In this document: positions 53,209-61,117 of the stretch, one piece after another
Numbering within the stretch: position 1 is the stretch's first letter
Layout: the number at the start of each line of letters is the position of its first letter
NCBI GenBank assembly: GCA_009909085.1
Contig: JAAANX010000063.1
Coordinates: forward strand, 1 to 64,000
Direction: 5' to 3'
DNA length: 64,000 bases
From: Cyanobacteria bacterium GSL.Bin1
GTDB taxonomy: Bacteria; Cyanobacteriota; Cyanobacteriia; Cyanobacteriales; Rubidibacteraceae
Made by a program: the position numbers and the translations under genes
Notes under the pieces: generated by a model
What the model was told of the DNA's origin: nothing
Seen by the model: only the letters and a program-made list of their open reading frames with translations
Databases searched by the model: none

Positions 53209-53760
53209 TTAAACGGCTCCCGCTTCACTACTTTGCGGGGTTGTCAAGGCAGTAGATTCTTGTGTTTTTTGAGTTAACATTTGTCCGATTTCTTGATCAA
53301 TAAAAAAGATTCCTTGCCCTTGTGTACCAATCATTTCAATTTTATCAAGAATACTCTTAAATAAAAATTCTTCTTGATGTTGCTCAGCAACATACCACTG
53401 TAAAAACTGAAGCGTTGCATAATCCTTGTCAGTAGAAGCCTGATGCACTAACTCATTAATTTTTTGAGTCACTAACTGTTCATGGTGAAAGGTTTGTTCA
53501 AAGACATCTTTGATCGATTCAAACTGGGTGGGAGGTGCATCAATTTGCCCTAAAATAGCTAAGCCTCCTGTTTCATTAACATAAGCTAAGAGTTTCTGCA
53601 TATGCATTCTTTCTTCATTAGCATGTTCATTGAGAAAGGCAGCACAACCATCTAATCCCTTAAATGCACACCAAGAACTCATTTGTAAATATAAGTTAGA
53701 GGAATACATTTCCCAGTTAATTTGTTTATTTAGGGCATCTGTCATGGATTGAGATAACAT
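53209..53760 (-). CDS. ftn: ferritin (non-haem, FtnA-type)
   Basis: A 183-residue four-helix ferritin. Ferroxidase-centre residues can be placed: Glu in NKQINWEMYSSNLYLQ near 17, Glu and His in ANEERMHMQKLLAYV near 48-55, Glu near 94 in TFHHEQLV, and Glu/Gln in AEQHQEEFLFK near 128-133. It oxidises and stores iron in a 24-subunit shell in the cytoplasm. The C-terminus has an extra tail (about 163-183) of Gln, Thr and Ser. The upstream 129 bases have no recognisable Fur box by eye. Confidence 0.92.
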   Translation of the reverse strand: MLSQSMTDALNKQINWEMYSSNLYLQMSSWCAFKGLDGCAAFLNEHANEERMHMQKLLAYVNETGGLAILGQIDAPPTQFESIKDVFEQTFHHEQLVTQKINELVHQASTDKDYATLQFLQWYVAEQHQEEFLFKSILDKIEMIGTQGQGIFFIDQEIGQMLTQKTQESTALTTPQSSEAGAV

Positions 53761-53889
53761 AATTAAGTCCTCTAATTAAATACAGTGGGGGAATTGAAAC
53801 GAAAGTGATACTCGATGATAAAAGTAGCCTCTGATTTCCTTAAGCAAAAAGGTGGGTTAATTTTAATCTGATGCAAGCGGAGAAAACTG

Positions 53890-54201
53890 TTACCACTTCA
53901 ATAAATTAAATCGTTCCATATCAACGGTGTTGCGATTCCGATAAATAGCCAGAATAATCGCCAACCCGACTGCTGATTCTGCGGCAGCAACAATAATTAC
54001 AAATACAGAAAAAACTTGCCCTTTAATATCAACAGGATCGATAAAACTCGAAAAGCCAATTAAGTTTAAGTTAACTGCATTTAGTAATAATTCGATTGAC
54101 ATTAAAACCCGAACAACGTTCCGACTGGTGACGAGACCATAAATGCCTATACAAAATAAACCAGCAGCAAGAATTAAATAATATTCTAATTGTAATTCCA
54201 T
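53890..54201 (-). CDS. ndhE: NAD(P)H-quinone oxidoreductase subunit 4L (NuoK-like)
   Basis: A 103-residue membrane subunit with three helices (about 3-22, 28-50, 60-85), including conserved acidic residues in [13 protein letters not shown] and [17 protein letters not shown]. It is part of the proton-pumping arm of NDH-1 in the thylakoid membrane. It is the last gene of the ndhA-I-G-E operon, 20 bases after ndhG. Confidence 0.97.
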   Translation of the reverse strand: MELQLEYYLILAAGLFCIGIYGLVTSRNVVRVLMSIELLLNAVNLNLIGFSSFIDPVDIKGQVFSVFVIIVAAAESAVGLAIILAIYRNRNTVDMERFNLLKW

Positions 54202-54221
54202 GATTACTCCCTTCTTTTAAG

Positions 54222-54839
54222 TTAATTTTCAGATTGATCTTGTCCTACCGAGATCAGTTCTCGGGGACGTTCTTGAAGTTGATAAGCTTCCGTTTGGGCT
54301 AAATCGGCTTGTTTTTCTTCTGGAATTAAATCACGGCGGGCAAGAATAATTGCCCCAACCATCGTAATTAATAACAAAACAGAAGCTAACTCAAAGGGTA
54401 AGAGGTAATCACTAAAGAAATGCTTACCAATTTTAATAATCGAGCCATCGGTAACGACACCAGCGCGATCGGCAATTGACCAGGGAGTGGAAATTGCCAT
54501 CGTTCCTAGTAGGGCAAATAAACCAATACAAACCAAAGCAGTTGCTCCAGTTCGGATCCAACTGCGACTCATGGCAGGAAAGGTTTCTTTTTTGTTGACC
54601 AACATAATGGCAAACAAAATTAAAACATTCACTGCACCGACATAAACTAAGACTTGAGAGGCGGCAACAAATTCAGCATTGAGTAATAAATACAGTCCTG
54701 AAATACTAATAAAAACGCCTCCTAATAAAAAGGCGGAATAGACAATATTTCTCAGAAGAACGACTCCAAGTGCAGCCGCAAACATCATCGTTGCTAAAAC
54801 GAGAAATGAGACAAATTGAACGCCTTGTGCTAGATCCAC
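54222..54839 (-). CDS. ndhG: NAD(P)H-quinone oxidoreductase subunit 6 (NuoJ-like)
   Basis: A 205-residue membrane subunit with five helices and a polar C-terminal tail. The core contains VYSAFLLGGVFISISGLYLLL and VYVGAVNVLILFAIML, the latter matching the pi-bulge helix region of NuoJ. It lies 190 bases after ndhI, an unusually wide spacing for this operon, with a hairpin in the gap. It helps form the quinone-coupled proton channel of NDH-1. Confidence 0.96.
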   Translation of the reverse strand: MDLAQGVQFVSFLVLATMMFAAALGVVLLRNIVYSAFLLGGVFISISGLYLLLNAEFVAASQVLVYVGAVNVLILFAIMLVNKKETFPAMSRSWIRTGATALVCIGLFALLGTMAISTPWSIADRAGVVTDGSIIKIGKHFFSDYLLPFELASVLLLITMVGAIILARRDLIPEEKQADLAQTEAYQLQERPRELISVGQDQSEN

Positions 54840-54888
54840 GATTACTTTCCTTAATTCTCTACATGATTGGCAATGGATTCAGAGATGA

Positions 54889-54941
54889 CGCCTTCTGTAA
54901 CCGCGGAGTGCGGTGTCCCTTTCCTGTCGGCACAGAAGGCG
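54889..54941. repeat. stem-loop in the ndhI-ndhG gap
   Basis: CGCCTTCTGT at 54889-54898 and ACAGAAGGCG at 54932-54941 form a perfect 10-bp inverted repeat around a 33-base G/C-rich loop. It sits inside the operon, between ndhI and ndhG. A weaker second stem, TCATCC/GGATGA, follows near 54950-54967. It may process or stabilise the message, or be a small inserted repeat. Confidence 0.6.
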
Positions 54942-55029
54942 CGTACTCTCATCCTAAGTGAGGGATGACACCAGAATTGGATGCCAGGTCGCTTTTCTAT
55001 CCCAGGGAATCTTCGACTGGAACGGTTAG

Positions 55030-55662
55030 TTAATTTTTACTGGCTTCTTCTTCCTGATTGTCTTCTTCTTGCTGATTTTGCAGTTCCTCAAGAATATCTT
55101 GGGGATAACGACCGGCTCTTAGCGAGCCTTCTGGTAAATCATGGGGATCGGTAACCCCTTTCGGCAGATAACCAAACTCTCTAAGAGGAGTCACCATTGG
55201 ATCTTGAGTAACTTTATAAGGAATGCGTCCCATGGCAACGTTATCATAATTTAGCTCGTGACGATCAAAGCTCGCCAGTTCATAATCTTCCGTCATGGAA
55301 ATGCAGTTAGTGGGACAATATTCCACACAATTGCCACAGAAAATGCAAACACCGAAGTCAATGCTATAGTGTTTGAGTTTCTTCTGTTTTTTCTTACCAA
55401 CTTTTTCAAACTCCCAATCGACAACAGGGAGATTAATCGGACAAACTCGTACACAGACTTCGCAGGAAATACATTTATCAAATTCAAAGTGAATGCGACC
55501 GCGATACCGTTCAGACGGAATCACTTTTTCGTAAGGATATTGAACGGTAACGGGACGACGTCGGAGGTGATCAAAGGTTACAGATAGCCCTTGACCAATA
55601 TATTTAGCCGATTGCCAAGACGTTTTTGCGTAGTCGCCAACTTGTTGGAGAATTTTAAACAT
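55030..55662 (-). CDS. ndhI: NAD(P)H-quinone oxidoreductase subunit I (two [4Fe-4S] clusters)
   Basis: A 210-residue iron-sulfur subunit. Cluster ligands are C64, C67, C70, C74 ([12 protein letters not shown]) and C106, C109, C112, C116 ([12 protein letters not shown]). The C-terminus carries a long acidic tail ([16 protein letters not shown]). It passes electrons toward quinone in the peripheral arm of NDH-1 and takes electrons from ferredoxin in cyanobacteria. It is 51 bases after ndhA. Confidence 0.97.
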   Translation of the reverse strand: MFKILQQVGDYAKTSWQSAKYIGQGLSVTFDHLRRRPVTVQYPYEKVIPSERYRGRIHFEFDKCISCEVCVRVCPINLPVVDWEFEKVGKKKQKKLKHYSIDFGVCIFCGNCVEYCPTNCISMTEDYELASFDRHELNYDNVAMGRIPYKVTQDPMVTPLREFGYLPKGVTDPHDLPEGSLRAGRYPQDILEELQNQQEEDNQEEEASKN

Positions 55663-55713
55663 AAGTTTTGTTGTTGTTGCTTCAAAAAATATTGGCAGAA
55701 AGTGACAAAGCAG

Positions 55714-56832
55714 TTAGCCGCCAAAGAAAGCAGGAAAAGCAAGTTTTAGTCCTGCTGTCAGGAGTAAGTTAACGAGTGATACCGGAAGGAGGAATTTCCA
55801 GCCTAGATCAAGGAGTTGGTCAATGCGAACCCGGGGCACTGTCCACCGTAATAAGATAGCAATAAATACCAAGAAGTACGCTTTAACCAACGTCATCGTA
55901 ATTCCTAAAGAAGCGGTTAAAACTTGCAACCAAGGGGTATCTTGACTGACGCCAAACCAATTTGCCAGTTGACTCAGCGGCACCGGGAATTCCCAACCGC
56001 CTAAATAGAGAATGGCAACTAAGACTGCGGAGAGGACAAGGTTCACGTAAGACCCGAGATAAAATAGAGCAAATTTCATGCCCGAGTATTCGGTTTGGTA
56101 ACCGGCAACTAACTCTTCTTCAGCTTCGGGTAAGTCAAAGGGCAAACGCTCACATTCAGCAAGGGCAGCGATCCAGAAAATGATAAATCCTAAGGGCTGT
56201 CGCCAAACATTCCAGCCTAAGATACCGTAACCGGCTTGTTGTTCCACAATGTCAATCGTGCTTAGACTATTGGACATCATCACGATCGCGAGCACCGACA
56301 GAGCAAGAGGAATTTCGTAACTAATGGATTGCGCTGCCGCTCTCAGTCCACCAATCAGGGAGTATTTATTGTTGGAGGCATAACCTGCCATCAGCAAGCC
56401 AATCGGGGCAATACTAGAAAGGGCAATCCAGAGAAAAATACCCATTCCCACATCCGTGATGATGAGATTCTGGCCAAAAGGAACAATCAGATAGGAGAGA
56501 AAGACGGGAATCACCACTAAAACCGGACCCAAAGTAAAGAGCAAGGGATCCGACTTAGCGGGCGTGATGTCTTCTTTAAAGACGAGTTTAATGCCATCAG
56601 CGACCGGTTGCAGGACTCCCAAAGGTCCGGCATACTCGGGACCAATGCGTTGTTGGGCGGCTGCAGAAATTTTCCGTTCTAGCCAAACGGTAACCAGCAC
56701 ACCCACTGTCGCAGCAATGATCATTAAAAACATCGGTAAGGGCATCCACAGGGCTTTCGCAGCACCTGCAGGAACACCAAATGTTTTAAGGGATTCAATA
56801 AAACTTGCTCTGAGATCAATTCCTGAATTCAT
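55714..56832 (-). CDS. ndhA: NAD(P)H-quinone oxidoreductase subunit 1 (NuoH-like)
   Basis: A 372-residue membrane subunit with eight helices. Conserved segments are [27 protein letters not shown] near 49-75, [29 protein letters not shown] near 222-250, and [22 protein letters not shown] near 328-349. It docks the peripheral arm to the membrane and lines the quinone cavity. It is the first gene of the operon; the 165-base gap to gltA upstream should carry the promoter. Confidence 0.97.
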   Translation of the reverse strand: MNSGIDLRASFIESLKTFGVPAGAAKALWMPLPMFLMIIAATVGVLVTVWLERKISAAAQQRIGPEYAGPLGVLQPVADGIKLVFKEDITPAKSDPLLFTLGPVLVVIPVFLSYLIVPFGQNLIITDVGMGIFLWIALSSIAPIGLLMAGYASNNKYSLIGGLRAAAQSISYEIPLALSVLAIVMMSNSLSTIDIVEQQAGYGILGWNVWRQPLGFIIFWIAALAECERLPFDLPEAEEELVAGYQTEYSGMKFALFYLGSYVNLVLSAVLVAILYLGGWEFPVPLSQLANWFGVSQDTPWLQVLTASLGITMTLVKAYFLVFIAILLRWTVPRVRIDQLLDLGWKFLLPVSLVNLLLTAGLKLAFPAFFGG

Positions 56833-56997
56833 GCGTTTTGCGGATTAAATTTACAGTATGATTGAGATCAATCGAGGCATCGATTTTCCCAAAAAAGTTA
56901 ACCATGCTTAATTAAGATTTGTTTCCTACCGATCAGTATATCGTTCTCCCTGGTAACTTCTAGCAGGGTTAGAGGATGGTTCTGCTTATCGATGCGA

Positions 56998-58134
56998 TTA
57001 TCGTTTCTCAATCGGTACATAAGCTCGGTTGTGTTCTCCCACATAGTCTTGTGTCGGTCGGAAAATGCGATTCACCGCTAATTGTTCTTTCCAATGGGCT
57101 AACCAACCGGCAACACGAGCAATGGCAAAAATCGGAGTAAATAAGTCAGTGGGGATGCCAAGATGGCGATACACTAAGCCGGAATAAAAATCGACGTTGG
57201 CATAAATTCCCTTATGACCGAGTTTTTCTTCAATGACTCTTTCTAATTCCAAAGCAATAAAGTAGTAATGGTCATAGCCTAGTTTTTCAAAGAGTTTTTC
57301 CGCGAGTTCTTGTAAAATCACCGCTCTGGGATCTTTGACTTTATAAACGCGATGACCAAAGCCCATAATTTTTTGTTTGTTCGCGATCGCGTTTTCAATA
57401 TAGGGGCGCACATTTTCCACAGAACCAATCTCTTCTAACATGGTAATCACTTCTTCATTCGCACCACCATGAAGCGGTCCAGCGAGCGTGCCTACCGCAG
57501 ATGCCATTACCGCATACGGATCAGTCAGCGTCGAAGCAGTAACCATTGCAGAAAAAGTGGAAGCATTGATGGTATGTTCAGCATGGAGCGTTAAACAAAC
57601 ATCAAAGACTTGCGCGGCAAAGGGATCGGGTTCACGCTCAGTGAGCATATATAAAAAGTTACTGGCGTAATCGAGATCATCTCGCGGTTGGACCGGATCA
57701 TTCCCTTTACGCATTAATTGAAACGCTGCGACCATTGTGGGAATTTTCGCCAGGAGACGAACCACAGCTTCTCGGATATATTCTGGGTTATCAAGGGCGC
57801 GTCGGGAGTAGAATAAGCCTAAAGCTGCTGCTGAAGCTTGCAAGGCATCCATGGGATGTCCACTTTCAGGAAAACACTTCATCATATCCCGAATGTGATA
57901 TTTAATTCGGCGATGATAGCGAATTTCAGTTTCAAAGCTTTCTAGTTCCGCTGGCGAGGGTAATTGTCCCCAAATCAGGAGATAAGCTGTTTCTAAGAAA
58001 TGACTGTGATTTGCGAGTTCTTCAATGCGAATTCCTCGATACTCTAAGATTCCCTGAGTCCCATCAACATAGCTGACTTCGGAACGGGCTGCAGGAATTC
58101 CTTCTAAACCAGGTTGGTACTCGCAGACTTTCAT
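56998..58134 (-). CDS. gltA: citrate synthase
   Basis: About 378 residues from ATG at 58134. A longer frame starting at 58230 would add 32 residues of unusual Cys/Lys-rich sequence; the family normally begins near MKVCEYQPGLEGIPAARS, so I choose the shorter form. Catalytic residues are in HTINASTFSAM, GPLHGGANEEV, FGHRVYKVKDPRA (His and Asp regions). It condenses acetyl-CoA and oxaloacetate, the entry to the (branched) tricarboxylic acid pathway. It lies upstream of the ndh operon on the same strand. Confidence 0.94.
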   Translation of the reverse strand: MKVCEYQPGLEGIPAARSEVSYVDGTQGILEYRGIRIEELANHSHFLETAYLLIWGQLPSPAELESFETEIRYHRRIKYHIRDMMKCFPESGHPMDALQASAAALGLFYSRRALDNPEYIREAVVRLLAKIPTMVAAFQLMRKGNDPVQPRDDLDYASNFLYMLTEREPDPFAAQVFDVCLTLHAEHTINASTFSAMVTASTLTDPYAVMASAVGTLAGPLHGGANEEVITMLEEIGSVENVRPYIENAIANKQKIMGFGHRVYKVKDPRAVILQELAEKLFEKLGYDHYYFIALELERVIEEKLGHKGIYANVDFYSGLVYRHLGIPTDLFTPIFAIARVAGWLAHWKEQLAVNRIFRPTQDYVGEHNRAYVPIEKR

Positions 58135-58309
58135 AGAACAATTACCTTTCTTAAAACAGAGTGAATCTGAAAATAATTTATCGCAAAATTGCTGATCATA
58201 GTTCAACTTCTTAGTTGTTTGAGCCGTCAATTGTTACGAAAATTCTAGATAATGGAGAAATGTCCCTCTACTTGAAAAAACGCTTTTCACTCTTTTTGGA
58301 GTCTCTTTT

Positions 58310-59188
58310 ATGTCTTGGAGTCGCCTCATTAGCGCCATTATTGCCATCACAGTTGCCCTGGGAATGATTATCTTGGGAGGATGGTATTTTACTGCCGGAT
58401 TCTGTGTGATTGTTTTTTTAGGACAACTGGAATATTTTCAGTTAGTGCGCGCGAAAGGGATTGAACCAGCGGCAAAGACGACATTGGTTGTTTCACAATT
58501 ACTCTTGATCACCGCAGCGATCGCGCCGAATTTGACCGATGCCATGTTTCCAGTAGCGGGCAGCTTAATTTGCTTTTACTTACTGTTTCTCCCCAAAATG
58601 TCCACAATTGCTGACATTGCAACCTCTCTCCTTGGACTTTTTTATGGCGGTTATTTACCCAGTTATTGGATTCGGTTGCGGGTGGGAATTGATCAGAATG
58701 TAGAAACCATCTTACCCCTAAATGGCTATTGGCCAGAGTCTTGGTTGGATTTAGCCAATTGTCCGCAAGGATTGACATTAACCTTTCTCGCCTTTGGTTG
58801 TATTTGGGCAGCAGATATTGGGGCATATGTGATGGGAAAATTTTTAGGAAAAACCCGCTTGTCTGAGATTAGCCCCAAAAAAACAGTTGAAGGGGCAATT
58901 TTTGGCTTTCTGGGTAGCATGATGGTTGCTGTCTGGGGGGCGTGGTATTTGCATTGGCAATTGTGGTGGATCACAGGGCTTTTTTTGGGAGTCATGATTG
59001 GCATTAGCAGTTTGTTAGGGGATTTAACCGAGTCGATGATTAAGCGCGATGCTGGGGTTAAAGATTCCGGACAGTTGATTCCAGGACATGGGGGAATTTT
59101 AGACCGCACAGATAGTTATGTATTTACGGCGCCGTTGGTTTATTACTTTGTGACGCTCTTATTGCCCTTATTAGATATGACAGTTTGA
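58310..59188 (+). CDS. cdsA: phosphatidate cytidylyltransferase
   Basis: A 292-residue membrane enzyme with about eight helices. The signature near the C-terminus, [28 protein letters not shown], is diagnostic of CdsA. It makes CDP-diacylglycerol, the precursor of phosphatidylglycerol, which photosystems need. It is transcribed divergently from gltA, sharing an intergenic region of about 175 bases when gltA starts at 58134. It is followed by a purine-rich repeat and a MITE-like element. Confidence 0.95.
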   Translation: MSWSRLISAIIAITVALGMIILGGWYFTAGFCVIVFLGQLEYFQLVRAKGIEPAAKTTLVVSQLLLITAAIAPNLTDAMFPVAGSLICFYLLFLPKMSTIADIATSLLGLFYGGYLPSYWIRLRVGIDQNVETILPLNGYWPESWLDLANCPQGLTLTFLAFGCIWAADIGAYVMGKFLGKTRLSEISPKKTVEGAIFGFLGSMMVAVWGAWYLHWQLWWITGLFLGVMIGISSLLGDLTESMIKRDAGVKDSGQLIPGHGGILDRTDSYVFTAPLVYYFVTLLLPLLDMTV

Positions 59189-59227
59189 GAGAGAGAGGGT
59201 TAGGGAATAGGGAACAGGGAATAAAGG
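59189..59227. repeat. purine-rich degenerate heptamer repeat after cdsA
   Basis: GAGAGAGAGGG then GTTAGGGAATAGGGAACAGGGAATAAAGG, i.e. degenerate 7-base AGGGAAT/C-type units, begin directly after the cdsA stop codon. This is a second family of short tandem repeats, different from the TAATGAC type. Confidence 0.6.
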
Positions 59228-59237
59228 ATGTACTTCA

Positions 59238-59337
59238 TATAGCAATCAGGAGTCAGATGTGAGAAACTAATTCCCTCGTCCCTGTACTCGTCGCCTCGAA
59301 TGTGGCTTCTTCTCATGAATCATTCCTGACTGCTATA
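59238..59337. mobile_element. MITE-like element of about 100 bases
   Basis: The left end TATAGCAATCAGGAGT and the right end ACTCCTGACTGCTATA-like sequence (plus-strand ATTCCTGACTGCTATA at 59322-59337) are inverted copies with two or three differences over the outer 16 bases, and similarity continues inward to GAGAA/TTCTC. There is no open frame inside. A partial further copy, TTGCTATA, follows at about 59350. These are features of a non-autonomous transposable element, although no clear target-site duplication beyond TA was seen. Confidence 0.6.
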
Positions 59338-59383
59338 AGAATTAAGAATTGCTATATTTTTCTCCTAATTATCTTCCGATGCC

Positions 59384-60538
59384 CTAAAACCGACTGGTAA
59401 TTCCCAAACATAACGCTGGTAAAACGAGAAAAATGCTAATAAGATATCCCAAGGCAGCAAATTTATATTGAACGGCTAATTCAGCTAAAAAACGCGCTCC
59501 TCGAAGCGGGATTTCTCGCACAATCGGTAAGGAATAAATAATGACAACACCTAGAGAATTATACAGTAAATGGACGAGCGCAATTTCTAAGCCGGGGAAA
59601 GCTGCATCGCCAGTGAAAGCAGTTGCTGCAAAAAGAGCAGTTAAACAAGTTCCAATATTAGCCCCTAAAGTAAACGGATAAATTTGTTCTAAAGTAAAGA
59701 TACCGTTACCTGCAAGGGGAATCATTAAACTAGTCGTCGCTGAAGATGATTGGATTAAACAAGTAATCCCGGTTCCAGCTAAGATACTCACGATTGGATT
59801 ACTTCCTATTGCCTGATGTAAAATCTTTCTTGCTTTTCCTACCAACAAAAATTTTAAGACTTTACTCAAATAAAAAATACTTCCGAAAATTAAAATTGCC
59901 CCCAAAAGGGCGAAAGCAATTCCATTTAGTCTTGCTGGTAACGTATGACTTGCTATAAGCAATTGATTCAGCAACGGTTGAATTAAAAAATCTAAAATAT
60001 TAAAAGAAAATAAGTTCCAACTTTGCTCAGGATTGAGTAAAAGGTTGGCAAGGTATTTGGCACTATTTTCTAAGCCATGAAACGTTATTTCTAAAGGAAA
60101 AAATAAGAGTAAACAACATAAATTAAAGCAATCATGAACCGTTGCAGCCGCAAAGGCTCTTTTAAATTCATCAGATCTGTTTAGATGCCCTAAACTAACA
60201 ATTGTATTGGTGATTGTTGTACCGACATTTGCCCCCATAATGATGGGAACTGCTGTGGCAACGGGTAACCCCCCTGCGACTAAACCTACAACAATTGAAC
60301 TAACGGTACTTGAGGATTGAATTAAAGCTGTAGCTAAAATACCAATAATTAGTCCGAGAAAAGGATTCGTAGCGAATGTAAATAAGGCTTCTGCTTCTTC
60401 TCCAAGGGCAATTTGAAAGCCAGTGCTAATGACACGAACTGCAACTAAAAGAAAATATAAAAATGCAATAACGGCAAGCCAATTAAAAACTGCACTTTTA
60501 CGCCATTTTTCCCAAAAATTTAGCAATAAATTACTCAC
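59384..60538 (-). CDS. Na/Pi cotransporter family protein
   Basis: A 384-residue membrane protein with eight or nine helices and the inverted duplicate QSSSTVSSIVVGLVAGG near 71-87 and QSSSATTSLMIPLAGNG near 262-278. The paired QSSS motif and the ANVGTTITNTIVSLGH / ANIGTCLTALFAA repeats mark the NptA / SLC34-type fold. It should import phosphate with sodium. The gene start overlaps the upstream Uma2 gene by 4 bases (ATGA type), indicating coupling. Confidence 0.9.
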   Translation of the reverse strand: MSNLLLNFWEKWRKSAVFNWLAVIAFLYFLLVAVRVISTGFQIALGEEAEALFTFATNPFLGLIIGILATALIQSSSTVSSIVVGLVAGGLPVATAVPIIMGANVGTTITNTIVSLGHLNRSDEFKRAFAAATVHDCFNLCCLLLFFPLEITFHGLENSAKYLANLLLNPEQSWNLFSFNILDFLIQPLLNQLLIASHTLPARLNGIAFALLGAILIFGSIFYLSKVLKFLLVGKARKILHQAIGSNPIVSILAGTGITCLIQSSSATTSLMIPLAGNGIFTLEQIYPFTLGANIGTCLTALFAATAFTGDAAFPGLEIALVHLLYNSLGVVIIYSLPIVREIPLRGARFLAELAVQYKFAALGYLISIFLVLPALCLGITSRF

Positions 60539-61113
60539 TCGAAGGTTACTTGATCATAAATATTAGCAAGGGGAGTCGTTATCTTACCCACTGCTAAAGT
60601 CAGAATAGAATCTAACCCATGATACTCGGTAAATAACCATTGATTCGTATCCGTTTTCCGGTAATGTTCAATTTGTGGAGAAGATTGGTCAATTAAGACA
60701 TATTCCTGAAAAGAGGAGAGACTGCGATAGGCTTTGAATTGTTCATTTTTATCGTAATCTTTCGTTGAGTTGGATAAAACTTCTGTAATTAAACACGGAT
60801 TCGTAATTGTATCTTTGCGTCCTTCCTGAAGCTGTAATTCTCCTTGGATGACCATTAAATCAGGATAGGTATAAATATTTTTTTCTGGAATCCATAGTCG
60901 TTGTTCACTAAAGAAAATATCATACTTGCTTCCTTGGAGTGCCAACTTAAAAGCAAAGTAAGTATTACCAATAATTCGGTTATGATTCGGGGTGCCACCT
61001 ACCATGGATCTAATTTCACCATCAAGATATTCGTGACGTTCCGGAGAGTTAACTTCAAAATCAAGATACTCTTGGCAGGTATATTTTTTTTGTTCAACTG
61101 GTTGGCTAACCAT
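60535..61113 (-). CDS. Uma2-family (DUF820) protein
   Basis: A 192-residue Uma2 protein of full family length, starting with EYLDFEVNSPERHEYLDGEIRSM. The core motifs are YTYPDLMVIQGELQL near 86-100 (Asp) and PCLITEVLSNSTKDYDKNEQFKAYRSL near 105-131 (Glu...K). The central catalytic-type residues are kept. Sits between the UPF0182 gene (4 bases before) and the transporter (4-base overlap), an odd insertion into a transport-gene cluster. It is only distantly like the Uma2 protein at 6044-6523. Confidence 0.88.
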   Translation of the reverse strand: MVSQPVEQKKYTCQEYLDFEVNSPERHEYLDGEIRSMVGGTPNHNRIIGNTYFAFKLALQGSKYDIFFSEQRLWIPEKNIYTYPDLMVIQGELQLQEGRKDTITNPCLITEVLSNSTKDYDKNEQFKAYRSLSSFQEYVLIDQSSPQIEHYRKTDTNQWLFTEYHGLDSILTLAVGKITTPLANIYDQVTFE

Positions 61114-61117
61114 AACG

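Noticed and set aside
58135-58230. Longer N-terminus for citrate synthase
   Set aside because: The 32 added residues are Cys/Lys-rich and foreign to the family; MKVCEYQPG is the normal start.
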